DNA of 64,000 bases from NCBI GenBank assembly GCA_964036665.1, contig OZ038527.1, forward strand, positions 10,447,835 to 10,511,834, given 5' to 3'. The stretch is from Gordius sp. MW1. Lineage: Eukaryota > Nematomorpha > Gordioida > Gordea > Gordiidae. A model generated the notes under the pieces. It was not told the origin of the DNA, made no database searches, and saw nothing but the letters and a program-made list of their open reading frames with translations. Positions 12,901 to 29,740 of the stretch are shown here, piece after piece; the first letter of the stretch is position 1; every line of letters starts with the position of its first letter. The translations under genes and the position numbers were made by a program.

Positions 12901-13345
12901 ATCATACAGCCAACAGTTCTGTATAGTTTGGAATCATGGGCTATACGTAAAAGAGAACAGCGTCTTGCGACCATGGAGATGAGAACGATAAGATGGGTGC
13001 TAGGAGTAAGCAAAAAGGAACATAGGCGAAATGAAGAAATAAGAAGAATTTGGGTACTACATCTATTACGACAAAGCTCCTAACAAATAGACTAAGATGG
13101 TATGGCCATGTCGAAAGAAGGGACGATAGCTAGGTCGGAAAGGAGATCGAGATGATATATTTCGCAGGAAAACGAAGGAGAGGAAGACCCAAGTTTACCG
13201 GGATTCATAAAAAACGGCACGAAATGAAAGTCCACAAGATAAAGAAAGATCTATGTTAACATAGAAACAAATGGAAACGAATGCCGAAAGGACGGACCAC
13301 CAGACTAGGTGACAAACAGTCTTCGAAAGAAGAAGAAGTATTAAA
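9966..13345 (+). pseudogene. Decayed RTE-type LINE, second subfamily
   Basis: The 5' part encodes an endonuclease-like segment (SWNMGTM-type start, IDIACIQETKWKG, GDGYKLYFYG, NGVGIVLLEEF), interrupted by a MITE at 10406-10838. It continues with ISAYAPQSGC-like sequence, HGGRGYGLRNEGG and FFKKRQEHLITYKSG. The RT part has FIDLEKVFDKV, VHQGSTLSHS and an FADDI motif near 12550. The C-terminal part is INSGWLKWRDLTGVL, with a later GRRGRGRP-like segment. The 3' end is GAAAGAAGAAGAAG near 13330. Frameshifts and stops are many. The sequence left of the MITE at 9521 may belong to the same LINE, so the 5' boundary is uncertain. Confidence 0.75.
10406..10838. mobile_element. GC-rich MITE inserted in the RTE endonuclease region
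   Basis: It interrupts the LINE frame between VIS and AYAPQSGC. The ends are CAGAGACCAGATTT at the left and the complement of CAAAGGTCAGATTT at the right. The left flank ends CTCAGCAT; the right flank has an imperfect copy (GACAGCAT), consistent with an 8-bp hAT duplication. Subterminal blocks contain repeated GGGCCGGGCGGGG-like sequence, unusual in this AT-rich context. Confidence 0.7.
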
Positions 13346-13380
13346 TATACTCGGAAATAATCAATCCATTATATAAAATA

Positions 13381-13488
13381 GGGAGTTTGATTTATGGTCT
13401 CGTATTAATGCTCACAAGCGGACCGAAATATAGGAGCCCTTTTCTCCACATTTTTTATCAATCCCACAAGACCATTAATAAAACCCCC
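13381..13488. mobile_element. Short mariner-like MITE, 108 bp
   Basis: The inverted ends GGGAGTTTGATTTATGGTCT and GGGGGTTTTATTAATGGTCT (on the complement) are flanked by TA on both sides (13379-13380, 13489-13490). TA target duplication is typical of Tc1/mariner. It is too short to encode anything. Confidence 0.55.
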
Positions 13489-14021
13489 TAGTTTAACTAG
13501 TATTTATTCACTTTAATATTGTGATCATTTATTTGATCATTCTATACGTGTGGCATGAAGATTAAAATAAATAGGCCTACAACTTGGGCCTTGTGAGCTA
13601 TGACATTTAAGTACATGCCTCTAAGATGTAATTTAAAATGAATAGTCTTCTGTCTGGGGAACAGTTAGGCACTAATAAGCAATTTCTTCTAATAATCTTT
13701 TTGATAATGTTGATAAAGAAATGTAAAGGTCCAAAAAGTCTATTTTTGAATTGGTTGAAGTGCAAATACATCTACAGTTTTGAAAACAATTATTAAACAT
13801 TTTTAAGGTAATCATTTACACCTGGCCATATCTCGAGGAGCAGGGACGAGCAATTTCCTAATCTCCACCCTCCTAATCTAAAAATCTTACTTAATAAGCG
13901 AAATTATAGCCTAAATCACTATTTTCTTCCATCCTAAACATTTTAACATATTTGCCCCCCCCCCAAAAAAAAACTACCGCGATATAATGAAAATCGTTAT
14001 AAATCTCACCTGTTTTGCTCA

Positions 14022-20582
<6,561 letters not shown>

Positions 20583-21961
20583 GCTGCTTTAAGCTCTAAT
20601 GATATATCAGCTTCGTTTTTTAAATATTTAAATGTGATTTTTTTTATTTGCATTCGCTCATACAATTATTTGTGATATCCTTTTCTAATCAACGTGTTAC
20701 TGTTATTTTATATTGTCTTGACTACGCTTTTGTTTAAGCTCTTTTTATGGGTATTGATAGCATTTGTCAATAAATTTATATGACTTCTTTCTTGAAAATA
20801 TTGAAAAAATTAATTTTGCTTTAGTGTAAAATGTCTAAGTTTTTGCACATCGCTAAATTTTAATTTTCAAGATAGCTGCAAGTGTCTAGCTCTTGCAGGT
20901 TTTATTCCTAAAAATAATATAGGAAATATGGGAGTTTTTTTTATTATTTTAATGCCACCCTATTCTTGCTATAAAAGTTTTCTTTTGTGTGCATATTGAT
21001 TTAAAATATTTGCCAAGTAATTAAATTGTATTGGTACCGTTGAATTTGTCAATATTATTTATCAAAAACATTCAAGATATAAATATTATAACAAAAGGTG
21101 AAAATAGCAAATTTTACGATGCTATTATGCTGGGACTATTAAAATTTGTGAATATTATTTGTAATAATTGGTTGTGTTGAGGTCAATAGTTAGGCTGATC
21201 AAGAGTTTGCTCTTGGATTGTGTACTAATTTTACTTTTACACATAGTGTCTAATTGCGAATGTTTAAAACCAAAATTGTGATGACGGGTTTTAATTTGCA
21301 GGATTTCATTTTAACATGATTTTTAATGTTCATTAGATTAGAGCTCTATTAAAGTTTTTTAATTTATTTTTAGATGAAAAATTACTTTTCATTGGCCCTA
21401 ACCCTGCCCTATTTCGGTATATTTAATTTGTCCAATCTTTAAATCTTTTTTATTTGTTCTAAGCCAGAGCCAGGCCCGACAGCTTTCTTAAATTGCAACT
21501 TTTTGGGCTGGGCTAGATCATATATCGCCCATCTATATCAGGGGCGTTAACGATTATATTTTGAGTTAAAAGTATGATTGTTTTTATCTCTCAAATCTTA
21601 ATTTTAACGCGATAAATATTGTATTAAAATATTTTGTAATGCAGGATTTGTAAAACATTAGATAGAAATATTTGTTGATATGACTGATTATGTAAATATC
21701 GTTATGACCATTTACATCATCATATTGTCATCATTAACTAGATTCTGTTTAATTTTTAAATTGTAATAATTTTTTAGTTGTACATCATCTATTCCCCCAC
21801 TTCTCCCAATATAACCCAAATTAAATTTACAAAAAGAACTGTTAGCAACTTCAGCTAAAGTTGAGTCCTACAAAAAGTAATTTCCTCAAGGGTATTAAAT
21901 TATAATTATTTTACCGCGTCCTTATCGAGCCCCACTCGGTGCGGAAAAAAATGTAACGTAA
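20583..21961. other. GOT1 3' flank, no gene seen
   Basis: AT-rich sequence with no recognisable exon. A possible polyadenylation signal AATAAA lies at 20770-20775 (CAATAAATTT), about 190 bp after the GOT1 stop. Confidence 0.4.
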
Positions 21962-21969
21962 CAAGCAAA

Positions 21970-22558
21970 CATTGACTAGACGATAGACTGCTCATCAACG
22001 CACAAAATGTGTACCCTTTTTTCCACCATTTTGATGTGAACATGTTAAAGTGGTGATCGTATAAAAATTAGTAATTTTCGCAAATTAAATAATCATGAAA
22101 ATGTAAATAAAAAAATATTGAATTGGGTAGATCAAAAACAGCATAGCAAAATAAATATCATTTACACAATACATAAAAATTAAAAATGTAAAAACTGCGA
22201 TTAGAGTTTGTTTAATAATATAGCGCCAACAATATTTTGTATAATATTAATTTATTGACGAAGGTAAATTGACTGTTATAGGGCAAAATTGCATGGTTAA
22301 AATACACCAGTTGCCCTGGGCGTAGCCATGTTTTGGATTAGGGGGGGGGGGGCAAAAAGTTCAATTAGGGGGGGGGGGCAAAACGTAAAATTTTTTAATT
22401 TTAAAGGGTTTTTGCATTTAAATTTAGTTTTTTACCATTTAGGGGGGGGGGGGGGGAGCGCTACGCCCATGCCAGTTGCACTCTTCAAAATGGAGGAAAA
22501 TTTGACACACACAGTTAAACATATGCAACATAAAGCATGAGCAGCTATCTAGTCTATG
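21970..22558. mobile_element. Second copy of the CATAGACTAG MITE, itself hit by another MITE
   Basis: It is homologous to 9521-9965 over its length, including GCACAAAATGTGTACCCTTT and GGTAAATTGACTGTTATAGG. The ends are slightly diverged. Flanks CAAGCAAA (21962-21969) and CAGGCAAA (22559-22566) form an 8-bp duplication with one mismatch. A 157-bp MITE sits inside at 22315-22471, so this copy is the older of the two. Confidence 0.82.
22315..22471. mobile_element. CATGGGCGTAGCC-family MITE nested in a MITE, 157 bp
   Basis: The nested position is proven by comparison with the empty site in the copy at 9521-9965. A perfect 8-bp duplication CCAGTTGC lies at 22307-22314 and 22472-22479. The ends are GGGCGTAGCCATG and CGCTACGCCCATG. 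Inside are three G runs of 10-15 bases, two of them followed by CAAAA. Confidence 0.88.
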
Positions 22559-22692
22559 CAGGCAAATCAATTTTCAAAAATAAAATTATGACTTGCATCA
22601 TTTCATGTTATTTTTTTAAGTAAACCTTAAGCTTATAATAACACTTGTTTTAAAAATAATTTTCATAATGAAGCAGTTCTTTGTATTGCTAA

Positions 22693-22859
22693 CATGGGCG
22701 TGCAGGGGGGGGGGGCTGCCCCCCCCCAATTTACGAAGAAAAAATTTTTCAATGCAAAAACATTGAAAAATCAAAAAAAATTATGTTTTGCCCCCCTCTA
22801 AATGAACTTTTAAACGTTTTGCCCCCCCCCCCTTAATTCAAAACCTGGGTACGCCCATG
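22693..22859. mobile_element. CATGGGCGTAGCC-family MITE, 167 bp
   Basis: It is flanked by a perfect 8-bp duplication ATTGCTAA (22685-22692, 22860-22867). It begins CATGGGCGTGCAGGGG and ends CTGGGTACGCCCATG. Internal sequence runs from a G run straight into a C run (GGGGGCTGCCCCC), then TTCAATGCAAAAACATTGAA and GTTTTGCCCCCC tracts. Confidence 0.9.
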
Positions 22860-23476
22860 ATTGCTAAGTAAAAGTTCGGAGGTTTAGATAATAAATTAGT
22901 TTAAATTTACAAAAACAAATTGGACCAAGGTTATCGTTTAGAGAAAAAAGAACTAGCTATTTGAACTAGATCATTTCAAACTAGCTCTAAACAAGTTTAC
23001 TAATAGCAATTAATTTTTTTCAACAAAATTTAAATAAATACGTTTAGTTGTTAGTGAAGTAGTTTCTATATTAACAGATTTTACAAATTAATCAAGACCT
23101 TATATGTCGGTATAATTATATTTATTGGATTTTCAAATTTATAAAGAAAAAAAGAAATCAACAAATCTAGCGCTCAGCAAGTTGTACGCTTGAAGGCTTA
23201 CAAACAAGGTTGTGATAAAATCTGAGCGGTTAAATAATTGGCCTTAATTAGGCATAATTTATTTTGCTTGTCATGGGAATAAACAATTACAATATTATCT
23301 TTGTAACTTGCCGCAGTCTCTACACTTGGTTTCATTTTAGCCCAAAGGCTTGGGATTTTGGCTGAATTTATGAATAAATACTCAAACCAATTATAAAATG
23401 ACGATACTTAATAAAAAGTATTATTATAATAAATTATGGTCTAGTAATAAACAACAAATTATCAAGAGTTTTAATC

Positions 23477-23689
23477 GGGAACCGGTCAAAGTAGCAGAAA
23501 AAAAGCAGCCAAAATGGTCAGAATTGATCAAGATTGGTCAGGAGGGTTAGGGTTAGTGTTTAGGTCAGCGTTTTAGGTTAGGGTAGATGCACATCAAATT
23601 CCCTCCCAATTTGAGATTTAATTCGAATATATTGATTATATAAAATTCATATTTTTCTGCTACTTTTTCAGTTCTGCTACTTTGACTCC
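23477..23689. mobile_element. MULE-type MITE, 213 bp
   Basis: A perfect 9-bp duplication GTTTTAATC flanks it (23468-23476, 23690-23698). The left end is GGGAACCGGTCAAAGTAGCAG (21 bases, split here as GGGAACC then GGTCAAAGTAGCAG) and the right end is the complement of GGAGTCAAAGTAGCAG. The GGGAACC start is like the MULE elements at 1380 and 2517. The core at 23554-23624 matches the core of the MITE at 4784-5036 although the ends differ. Confidence 0.85.
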
Positions 23690-24313
23690 GTTTTAATCAT
23701 ATGTCAAGGTTATTCAAATGATATGCAAAGGTAGTCGCGAACGGGGAAAGTGTAATTTTTGAAGTAGCTCTACATGCATCAATTAGAAATTGTGTTTGTT
23801 TTATATTTATCATAGCAGAATTCGAGTGAGATTTGAACTCCTTATATGTAATATACAAAAGGTTAAAATCAAAACTATTCTTGACACTAATAAGCTTCCG
23901 ACTTTCACCAGTTGATCCTAATTAATTTGGTAGATGCCTTTTTAGAAAGCTTCTCACTCGCCTAAACCTTTTAACTATATAAAATAACATTAAAATAATT
24001 TTTTTTTTTAAATTTGTAAACCGATACACGATTAATCGTTTATAAAACTATTATCAAAGCTGGTTATAATAATAATTAGTCTAATATTAATAATTTTTAG
24101 ATACCTTTTATATTTTATAAATAAACACACCTCTTTTGTTGTTGTATTGATTTATTGTATAGAAATTATAACAATTTTGAATGAAGTGATATATACGACA
24201 AATAACAACGTAAGGCTACCAACAATATAATTTGTTAAAAGGGCATACAAATTTTAAATTTAAAGTCGTTGTAAGTAATCTAACAATAAATAAATGTGCT
24301 GTTACAGAATTTA

Positions 24314-24816
24314 TTAGGCTTTTATTCCGGTCTTGCATTGCCCCGAACTGCACTTCTCGTGATTGTTGCATTGACCACCTGAATAAATAAAATGAATAAA
24401 TTCCAGAAATTGTGATAAAATAATGCAGACTTACATCCTTGGCATTTCTGGCCACTTCCCTGGGCTGTAGAGTCTTTACAGTTCTCTTTGCAGCACTACA
24501 AAAATAACTATATCTTCTAAATAAATTAATAAATTTACGTGACAACATCCTTGGGCACAACTGTGACACGCTCTTTCATGCTTACCTATAGTGATAAAAT
24601 TATATAGGATCAAGGGAAAAATATTGCTTACATTGTTGACATTTGTCACCCTTGCATTCGGCTTTGCAACACTAAAACATTATATAAAACGAAATATAAT
24701 TATAGCATAACTATTATTACCTTGCAACAATCTTTAGGACAATCACATTTAGGACATGGGCATTTGCCCTTTTCGCCATGGCAGCATTTTTCTTGCTTTT
24801 CTGAAGCTTGTTGCAT
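24314..24816 (-). CDS. Metallothionein-like Cys-rich protein, five mini-exons
   Basis: Minus-strand exons: 24721-24816, 24632-24671, 24539-24585, 24435-24495, 24314-24378 (309 nt, 102 aa). Introns are only 43-56 bp, all GT-AG, and the phases close through to a TAA. There are 25 Cys and no long hydrophobic stretch. Exon 1 has KCCHGEKGKCPCPKCDCPKD followed by CCK. Exons 2 and 4 open with the same CCK(A/E)xC pattern, and the remaining exons encode further C-x-x-C or CC units. Such Cys spacing is that of metallothioneins, small cytosolic proteins that bind Zn, Cu or Cd in thiolate clusters. The repeating exon pattern suggests growth by exon duplication. Another small Cys-rich protein cannot be excluded, but there is no signal peptide, which argues against a secreted one. 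No clear metal-response element was found upstream. Confidence 0.82.
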
Positions 24817-25895
24817 TTTAGTCGATCGGTGTTATAAAATAATTAGGGAATGAAGGTTAAAAAATTTAGTTTTGACAATAGCGAGAAAAAGGTTGTGGGT
24901 AGCAACTTGTGTCTAATCATCGTGAGAGGGATATTTTTTACCATCCCTGAGCAAATAATCAATACTTTTTCTTAACACACCCCTCCCTCTCTCGCATCAA
25001 AATAGCCAGTATCCTGGGGGCACCTTCGAATATAAAAGAGTGTATGCATTTACTCGATGATTATTATGACAAGCATTTTTAAAGGAAAAATATAGGGGTT
25101 AGATAAACATATGCCATATGATTCGCCGATTTAAAAATAGAGTTAAGCATTGGATGTTTAATGATGAGCATCAAATACTTCTTAATATTAATTTCAGTAG
25201 AATCCAAGGGTTGCTGCAAGGATTTTCCAAATTTCCTTGGATTAAAAACACATTCCCGCACTTAAGGTTTGTGGCTAAGTTGTTTGAATTATTAAAATTC
25301 GACTTAATAGCACTTATCCTTTAAATGGAAATCCTATGCTAAATTTATACCTCCGCTTTTTCTTTTTAATTAAGATGGTGTTGATTTATATAGCGGCTGT
25401 GTTAAGCTCCCCTCTTAAATTAAATGGGTTTCTCATTCAGCTGTTAATGAAAGAAATTTAGACCTATAGACACAATGTATCGTGTTTAGAGATCTGCGTG
25501 GACAGCCTCGACTCACGGGCGGGTACGGATGGGCTTTGAAAATTAAAAAATTGAACCGGCCGTACGGGTTCGGCCGGGCATTACACCTATAATTTAAACC
25601 GAACACAAACGAGCTTTTAGACAATTTTTTGATTTTTTTGAAAGGAATCTTTTTATCTACAAATTTCAAAAATATATAATTAGGGTATTTTTGCACGAAA
25701 GTGTTTATTTTAATTTAATCTATGCATTTATTAAGGAATTTTCATATAACCTATCGCATTCATTTATTTTGCATTTATGCTATATAAATTTTAACAAATT
25801 GCTCATATGACCTGTATCCTTTTTATTTAAAAAGGTTAATAATATCATAGATAATGCAATTTAAAATTTGTGTCCGAAATGTTAATTAATTGACA
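24817..25895. other. Metallothionein 5' flank and intergenic sequence
   Basis: No further gene is recognisable. A GC-rich patch at 25487-25600, with AGAGATCTGCGTGGACAG and a GGCCGTACGGGTTCGGCCGG hairpin, resembles the subterminal GGGCGGG blocks of the MITEs at 10406 and near 27125. It is probably a decayed MITE. Confidence 0.45.
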
Positions 25896-26076
25896 CATGG
25901 GCGTTTGCTTGGGGGGGGGGGGGGGGCGACTGCCCCCCCCCCCCCTAATTTACGATAAAAAAAAATTTCAATGCAAAAACATTGAAAAATTAAAGAAATT
26001 TATGTTTTTCCCTCCTATAAATGAACTTTTAAACGTTTTGCCCCCCCCCCTAATTTAAAACCTGGGTACGCCCATG
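25896..26076. mobile_element. CATGGGCGTAGCC-family MITE, 181 bp
   Basis: A perfect 8-bp duplication AATTGACA (25888-25895, 26077-26084) flanks it. It is nearly collinear with 22693-22859: same ends, the same TTCAATGCAAAAACATTGAA palindrome and the same C tracts, but a longer G run facing a C run near the left end. Confidence 0.9.
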
Positions 26077-26084
26077 AATTGACA

Positions 26085-27120
26085 TTTAATGATGTATGGG
26101 TTTATTGAATTTTATACTTTAATTGAATTTTACCTTTTTAAAAATAAAAATTGCATTTGTAAATAACTGTGTGCGTACTGTGGATCTCTTACACGAAAAT
26201 CTTTTTAATATGTACAAAAAAATGTGATGTTGAACAAATTACAACACTAGGAGTTACTAATAAAGAAATTATCTTATTTATATTTTGGATGTGGAATATA
26301 GTAAAAGCCGTATAAAAATCCATCGATTCAATTGTTCGAGATACCTTATTAGTAATATCAGTGAAATATCAACCAATGTTGCATATATTTTGGATTTCCG
26401 GGCCTGTTTAGGGTGGCGGCTGGGCCTGAAGTGCATTATAAAAAGTGAGGGGCCCAACACAAACTCAATTGTTATCGAGAGAAATTCCGCGAATAATCCA
26501 ACCAATGCCTAATATAGAAGTCGCAATGCAAGACGCCGTATATCGCATGCCGTTCAAATATTATAAGAAGTTTTTTATGAGGACTTTGGTAAGCCTCGAT
26601 TAGAAGTAATGAACGGTCATCGTAAGATTTTGAGGAACAAAAATTATAGATGGAAAATTTCTTCAAGGATATACGGGAGATAATGGTAAAATATGGGAAT
26701 AATTAGAGTGCCTAATGTAGGCGAATTACATAAATTAATAATATAAACAATTAATACAAAAAACAAACCATTTAACATCTATATAGATTTATAGGAAGTT
26801 TTACAATATGTCGTCAAATTTAATCAATTGAGGCCCCAAAATATATAAAATAAAGATATTGATCTCGGGTCGCGGTTAGCAAAAATTGAATTCAAAGGGT
26901 GGACATCATTTACTTTAGGCAAATCTCTGGTCAGAATCGTAGCTTACCATTATAAAGCAACTAGTTGAACAAGCTTCAAAAGTGAGATTTATATAATGAA
27001 TCACCAAAAATAAAATTTTTTATTGCTTCTGGCCGAATTCAGCAAAAAAAAATTAAAAGGGGGACATTATGTTTTTTGTTCGTTGAATTTTTTTTACATA
27101 TTTGTAATTTACCGTTATAC
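26085..27120. other. Intergenic sequence, no gene supported
   Basis: Short frames occur on both strands around 26278-26666, but none shows a recognisable domain. The two overlapping 75-residue frames at 26278-26512 are mirror readings of the same stretch. Confidence 0.4.
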
Positions 27121-27124
27121 CAAT

Positions 27125-27330
27125 TAGAGATCTGCACACGCAGGCCGCGGGTGGGTACGGACGGGCTTTGTATTATAAAAACTTTAACGGGCCGGGCCCG
27201 AACGGGCTTAACAATTAATGGAACGGGCTCGGGCGGACTTGAGAATTTTTTTAACGAGACTGACGTTTTATAAACGGGCTTGAACGGGCCAGAGATTATA
27301 TAAACGGTCATGGAATTATAAAGGTCCTTA
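27125..27330. repeat. GC-rich MITE-like repeat
   Basis: It begins AGAGATCTGCACACGCAGGC and contains several ACGGGC(C/T) words and GGGCCGGGCCCGAACGGGCT. The same opening word AGAGATCTGC occurs at 25487, and the GGGCGGG theme is found in the MITE at 10406-10838. No clean target duplication was found, so boundaries are approximate. Confidence 0.4.
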
Positions 27331-27689
27331 AAATCAGACAATTATATAAATATGTAATTTTTATTAAATATATTAGATTCTAATTGCTTAATTTTTTAAC
27401 CTTTAATTTTTGTATATCCTGTAGCATTTATTCCTTTTTCAAGCGCTAAATTTGACTTTAAAACATTTTCATTCTATTTTCTTATTCGTTTACATAATTT
27501 AAAATTATAGCTTCATATATATTCTATTATGAGTAAGTTCAATTACTTACAAAATTTGTGTGTTAAATAATCGCCGAGATCTCGACTTTAAAATTTTTTA
27601 ATTGATCATTATAATCCTAATATAGCAGATTTTTTTGTGCATTTTTTGATTTTGGAATCACATTTGATATGTTAAATGTAAATTAATAT

Positions 27690-28800
27690 TAATTGCTATG
27701 CAATTTATGGGCTCGCTTTTCGTTGTCTGTCCCCAACTTGTAATTTATGCATAATTGCCGTGGAGATTTTTAATGGCTGTGGACTTATGCTTCTGTAAAC
27801 GACTTTTATTTCGCTTTTACAAATAGACTAGCTTATGACCGCTGGTTGGCTTTACTTTTTTTGACCTCGCCCGGGCCCAATATCCATTATTGTTGTTGTG
27901 CCCGAGTTTTATACATAAATTTCTTTGGGAAACTTGCTAGGTTGTCGCTATATATCGGATAATTGCGAAACTGGCTAAATGAATCCTAGCAACTTATGAT
28001 GACCGTTGCTTACTTCTACTTTATCTGACCCCAGCCAGAGGCCAAAATTTTTGTTAATAGATGACAATATGTCTTGGTTGTTGCTTTCTAAAGGATGCTT
28101 GCGAAGCTGGCTAAAAAATTCTCTGCAAATTAATGATGACCGTTGCTCTACATTCCCCGGCCAAAGGCCAAAATTATTAATTTGGTTAATTGCTATTTTA
28201 ATTGGATATTTACTGCTTTGTAAATTTTTTTTCTAACCTAATTTTGCATTGAGGCTATTTGGCCGTCTGCTGGCTACTGACAAATGGAAAAAATGACCAC
28301 TGACCAAAGTGGAATTAGAAGTTTTTTTCGTTTTTTTTTATTTGGCCTGTGTGTATTTAAACGCTTTTAGACCTGCCGACTGCTGACCATTAGAAAAAAT
28401 GACTACTGGCCAAAGTGTATATCAAATTTTTTTCTATATTATAATTATAAGCTATTTGGCCATCTGCTACTGACCAATGGAAAAAATGACCACTGGCTAA
28501 AGTGTGATTGGAATCGAATTTTGTTTCTTGATTACAATTTTAGGCTAGCTACTTGGCCGTCTGCTTGACCATTAGAAAAAATGACCACTGGCCATTGTGT
28601 ATGTAGAATTTTTTTTCTATATTATAATTATAAGCTATTTGGCCGTCTCAAATGACCAATGGCCAAAGTCTGATTGGAAATTTTTTTCTTTTTTTTTGGC
28701 CCTTATGTATTTAGACGTTTTTTGACCTGCTGACCATTAGAGAAAATGCCCACTGGCCAAAGTATATATCGAAATTTTTTATTCTATTTTTTGCCCTTAT
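27690..28800 (+). repeat. Decayed minisatellite-bearing element, opposite orientation to 33.4-34.9 kb
   Basis: The left edge TTGCTATGCAATTTATGGGC, followed by CTCGCTTTTCGTTGTC, is the complement of the module at 34880-34930. From about 28240 on, units built from TGGAAAAAATGACCACTGGC, CAAAGTG and GGCCGTCTGCTGGC repeat about every 100-130 bp (near 28260, 28380, 28440, 28560, 28640, 28730). These are the complements of the units at 33440-34380 but far more diverged. No protein is encoded. Confidence 0.65.
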
Positions 28801-29740
28801 ATAATTTCTTTCCCATGTCTCACCGCACCCCACACCCCTTACAAGGTTCTTTATATATATAGTTTTACAAATTGGTTTGCCCCGTCTCTTTTTGCCAATA
28901 AAACCGCCATCCACTAACCTAACCCTAAATATAATAATAAATTTTCACCTTCATTTCACCGTCGCATCTAATATTCGCACCATAATCCATTGTTTAACTC
29001 GTTAGATTAGATAAAATGTTACCATTTCATGTTGCTTTCTTGTTTATACTATACATATGCGCCTGATTTGAATAGTGTCTATAGTCACAAATTATGGGTC
29101 GCATACACCAAATTGTTTAAATTTATACAATATCAAAAAAACTCTAAATTGAAAGTTGTATTGGCTTTTCCAAGGTCATACCCTCTATTTGCGTTCCCTT
29201 CGCTGTTACATATCTGAATATTGTATTTTAATATTTATTCCAAACGAGACCATCGATCGTTTCGCGCCCCTGGTTAATTGGCATACTTTTGATATTAGGT
29301 AATCTACTATACCAAAGTAGCCGCGTATAATTCAATTTTTTATAATTTTTATCTTTGAACAAAATATGAGTGGCCCTTAAGACATGTAAGTAATCTTTGA
29401 TTACATTAATTGCATTTATCGTTAGCATTAAAATATAATATAAACACACAGACTTAAATGAGGCTTTATGAGGTAGTAAATATTCCCAAAGCATCTTAAA
29501 ATTTCGCAAGAATTACATCACCTTTTCCAATCATGATATTTTAAATCGGTGATTAATTAATCATAGATTTTTAAAGCACCCCAGGGTCTGTCTGCATGTC
29601 AAATAATTGATTTAAAATGCATTATATTAAATTCTGAGATTATCAGGAGTTTGATAAGATTGAACTCATGGTACAACTCTGAAATTCTCAAATCTAATCA
29701 CATTTGCATTTGTTTTGCCTTGAATTACCCTTTACATTAT

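Noticed and set aside
24960..25020. Search for metal-response elements upstream of the metallothionein gene
   Set aside because: No TGCRCNC core was seen on either strand close to the start codon.
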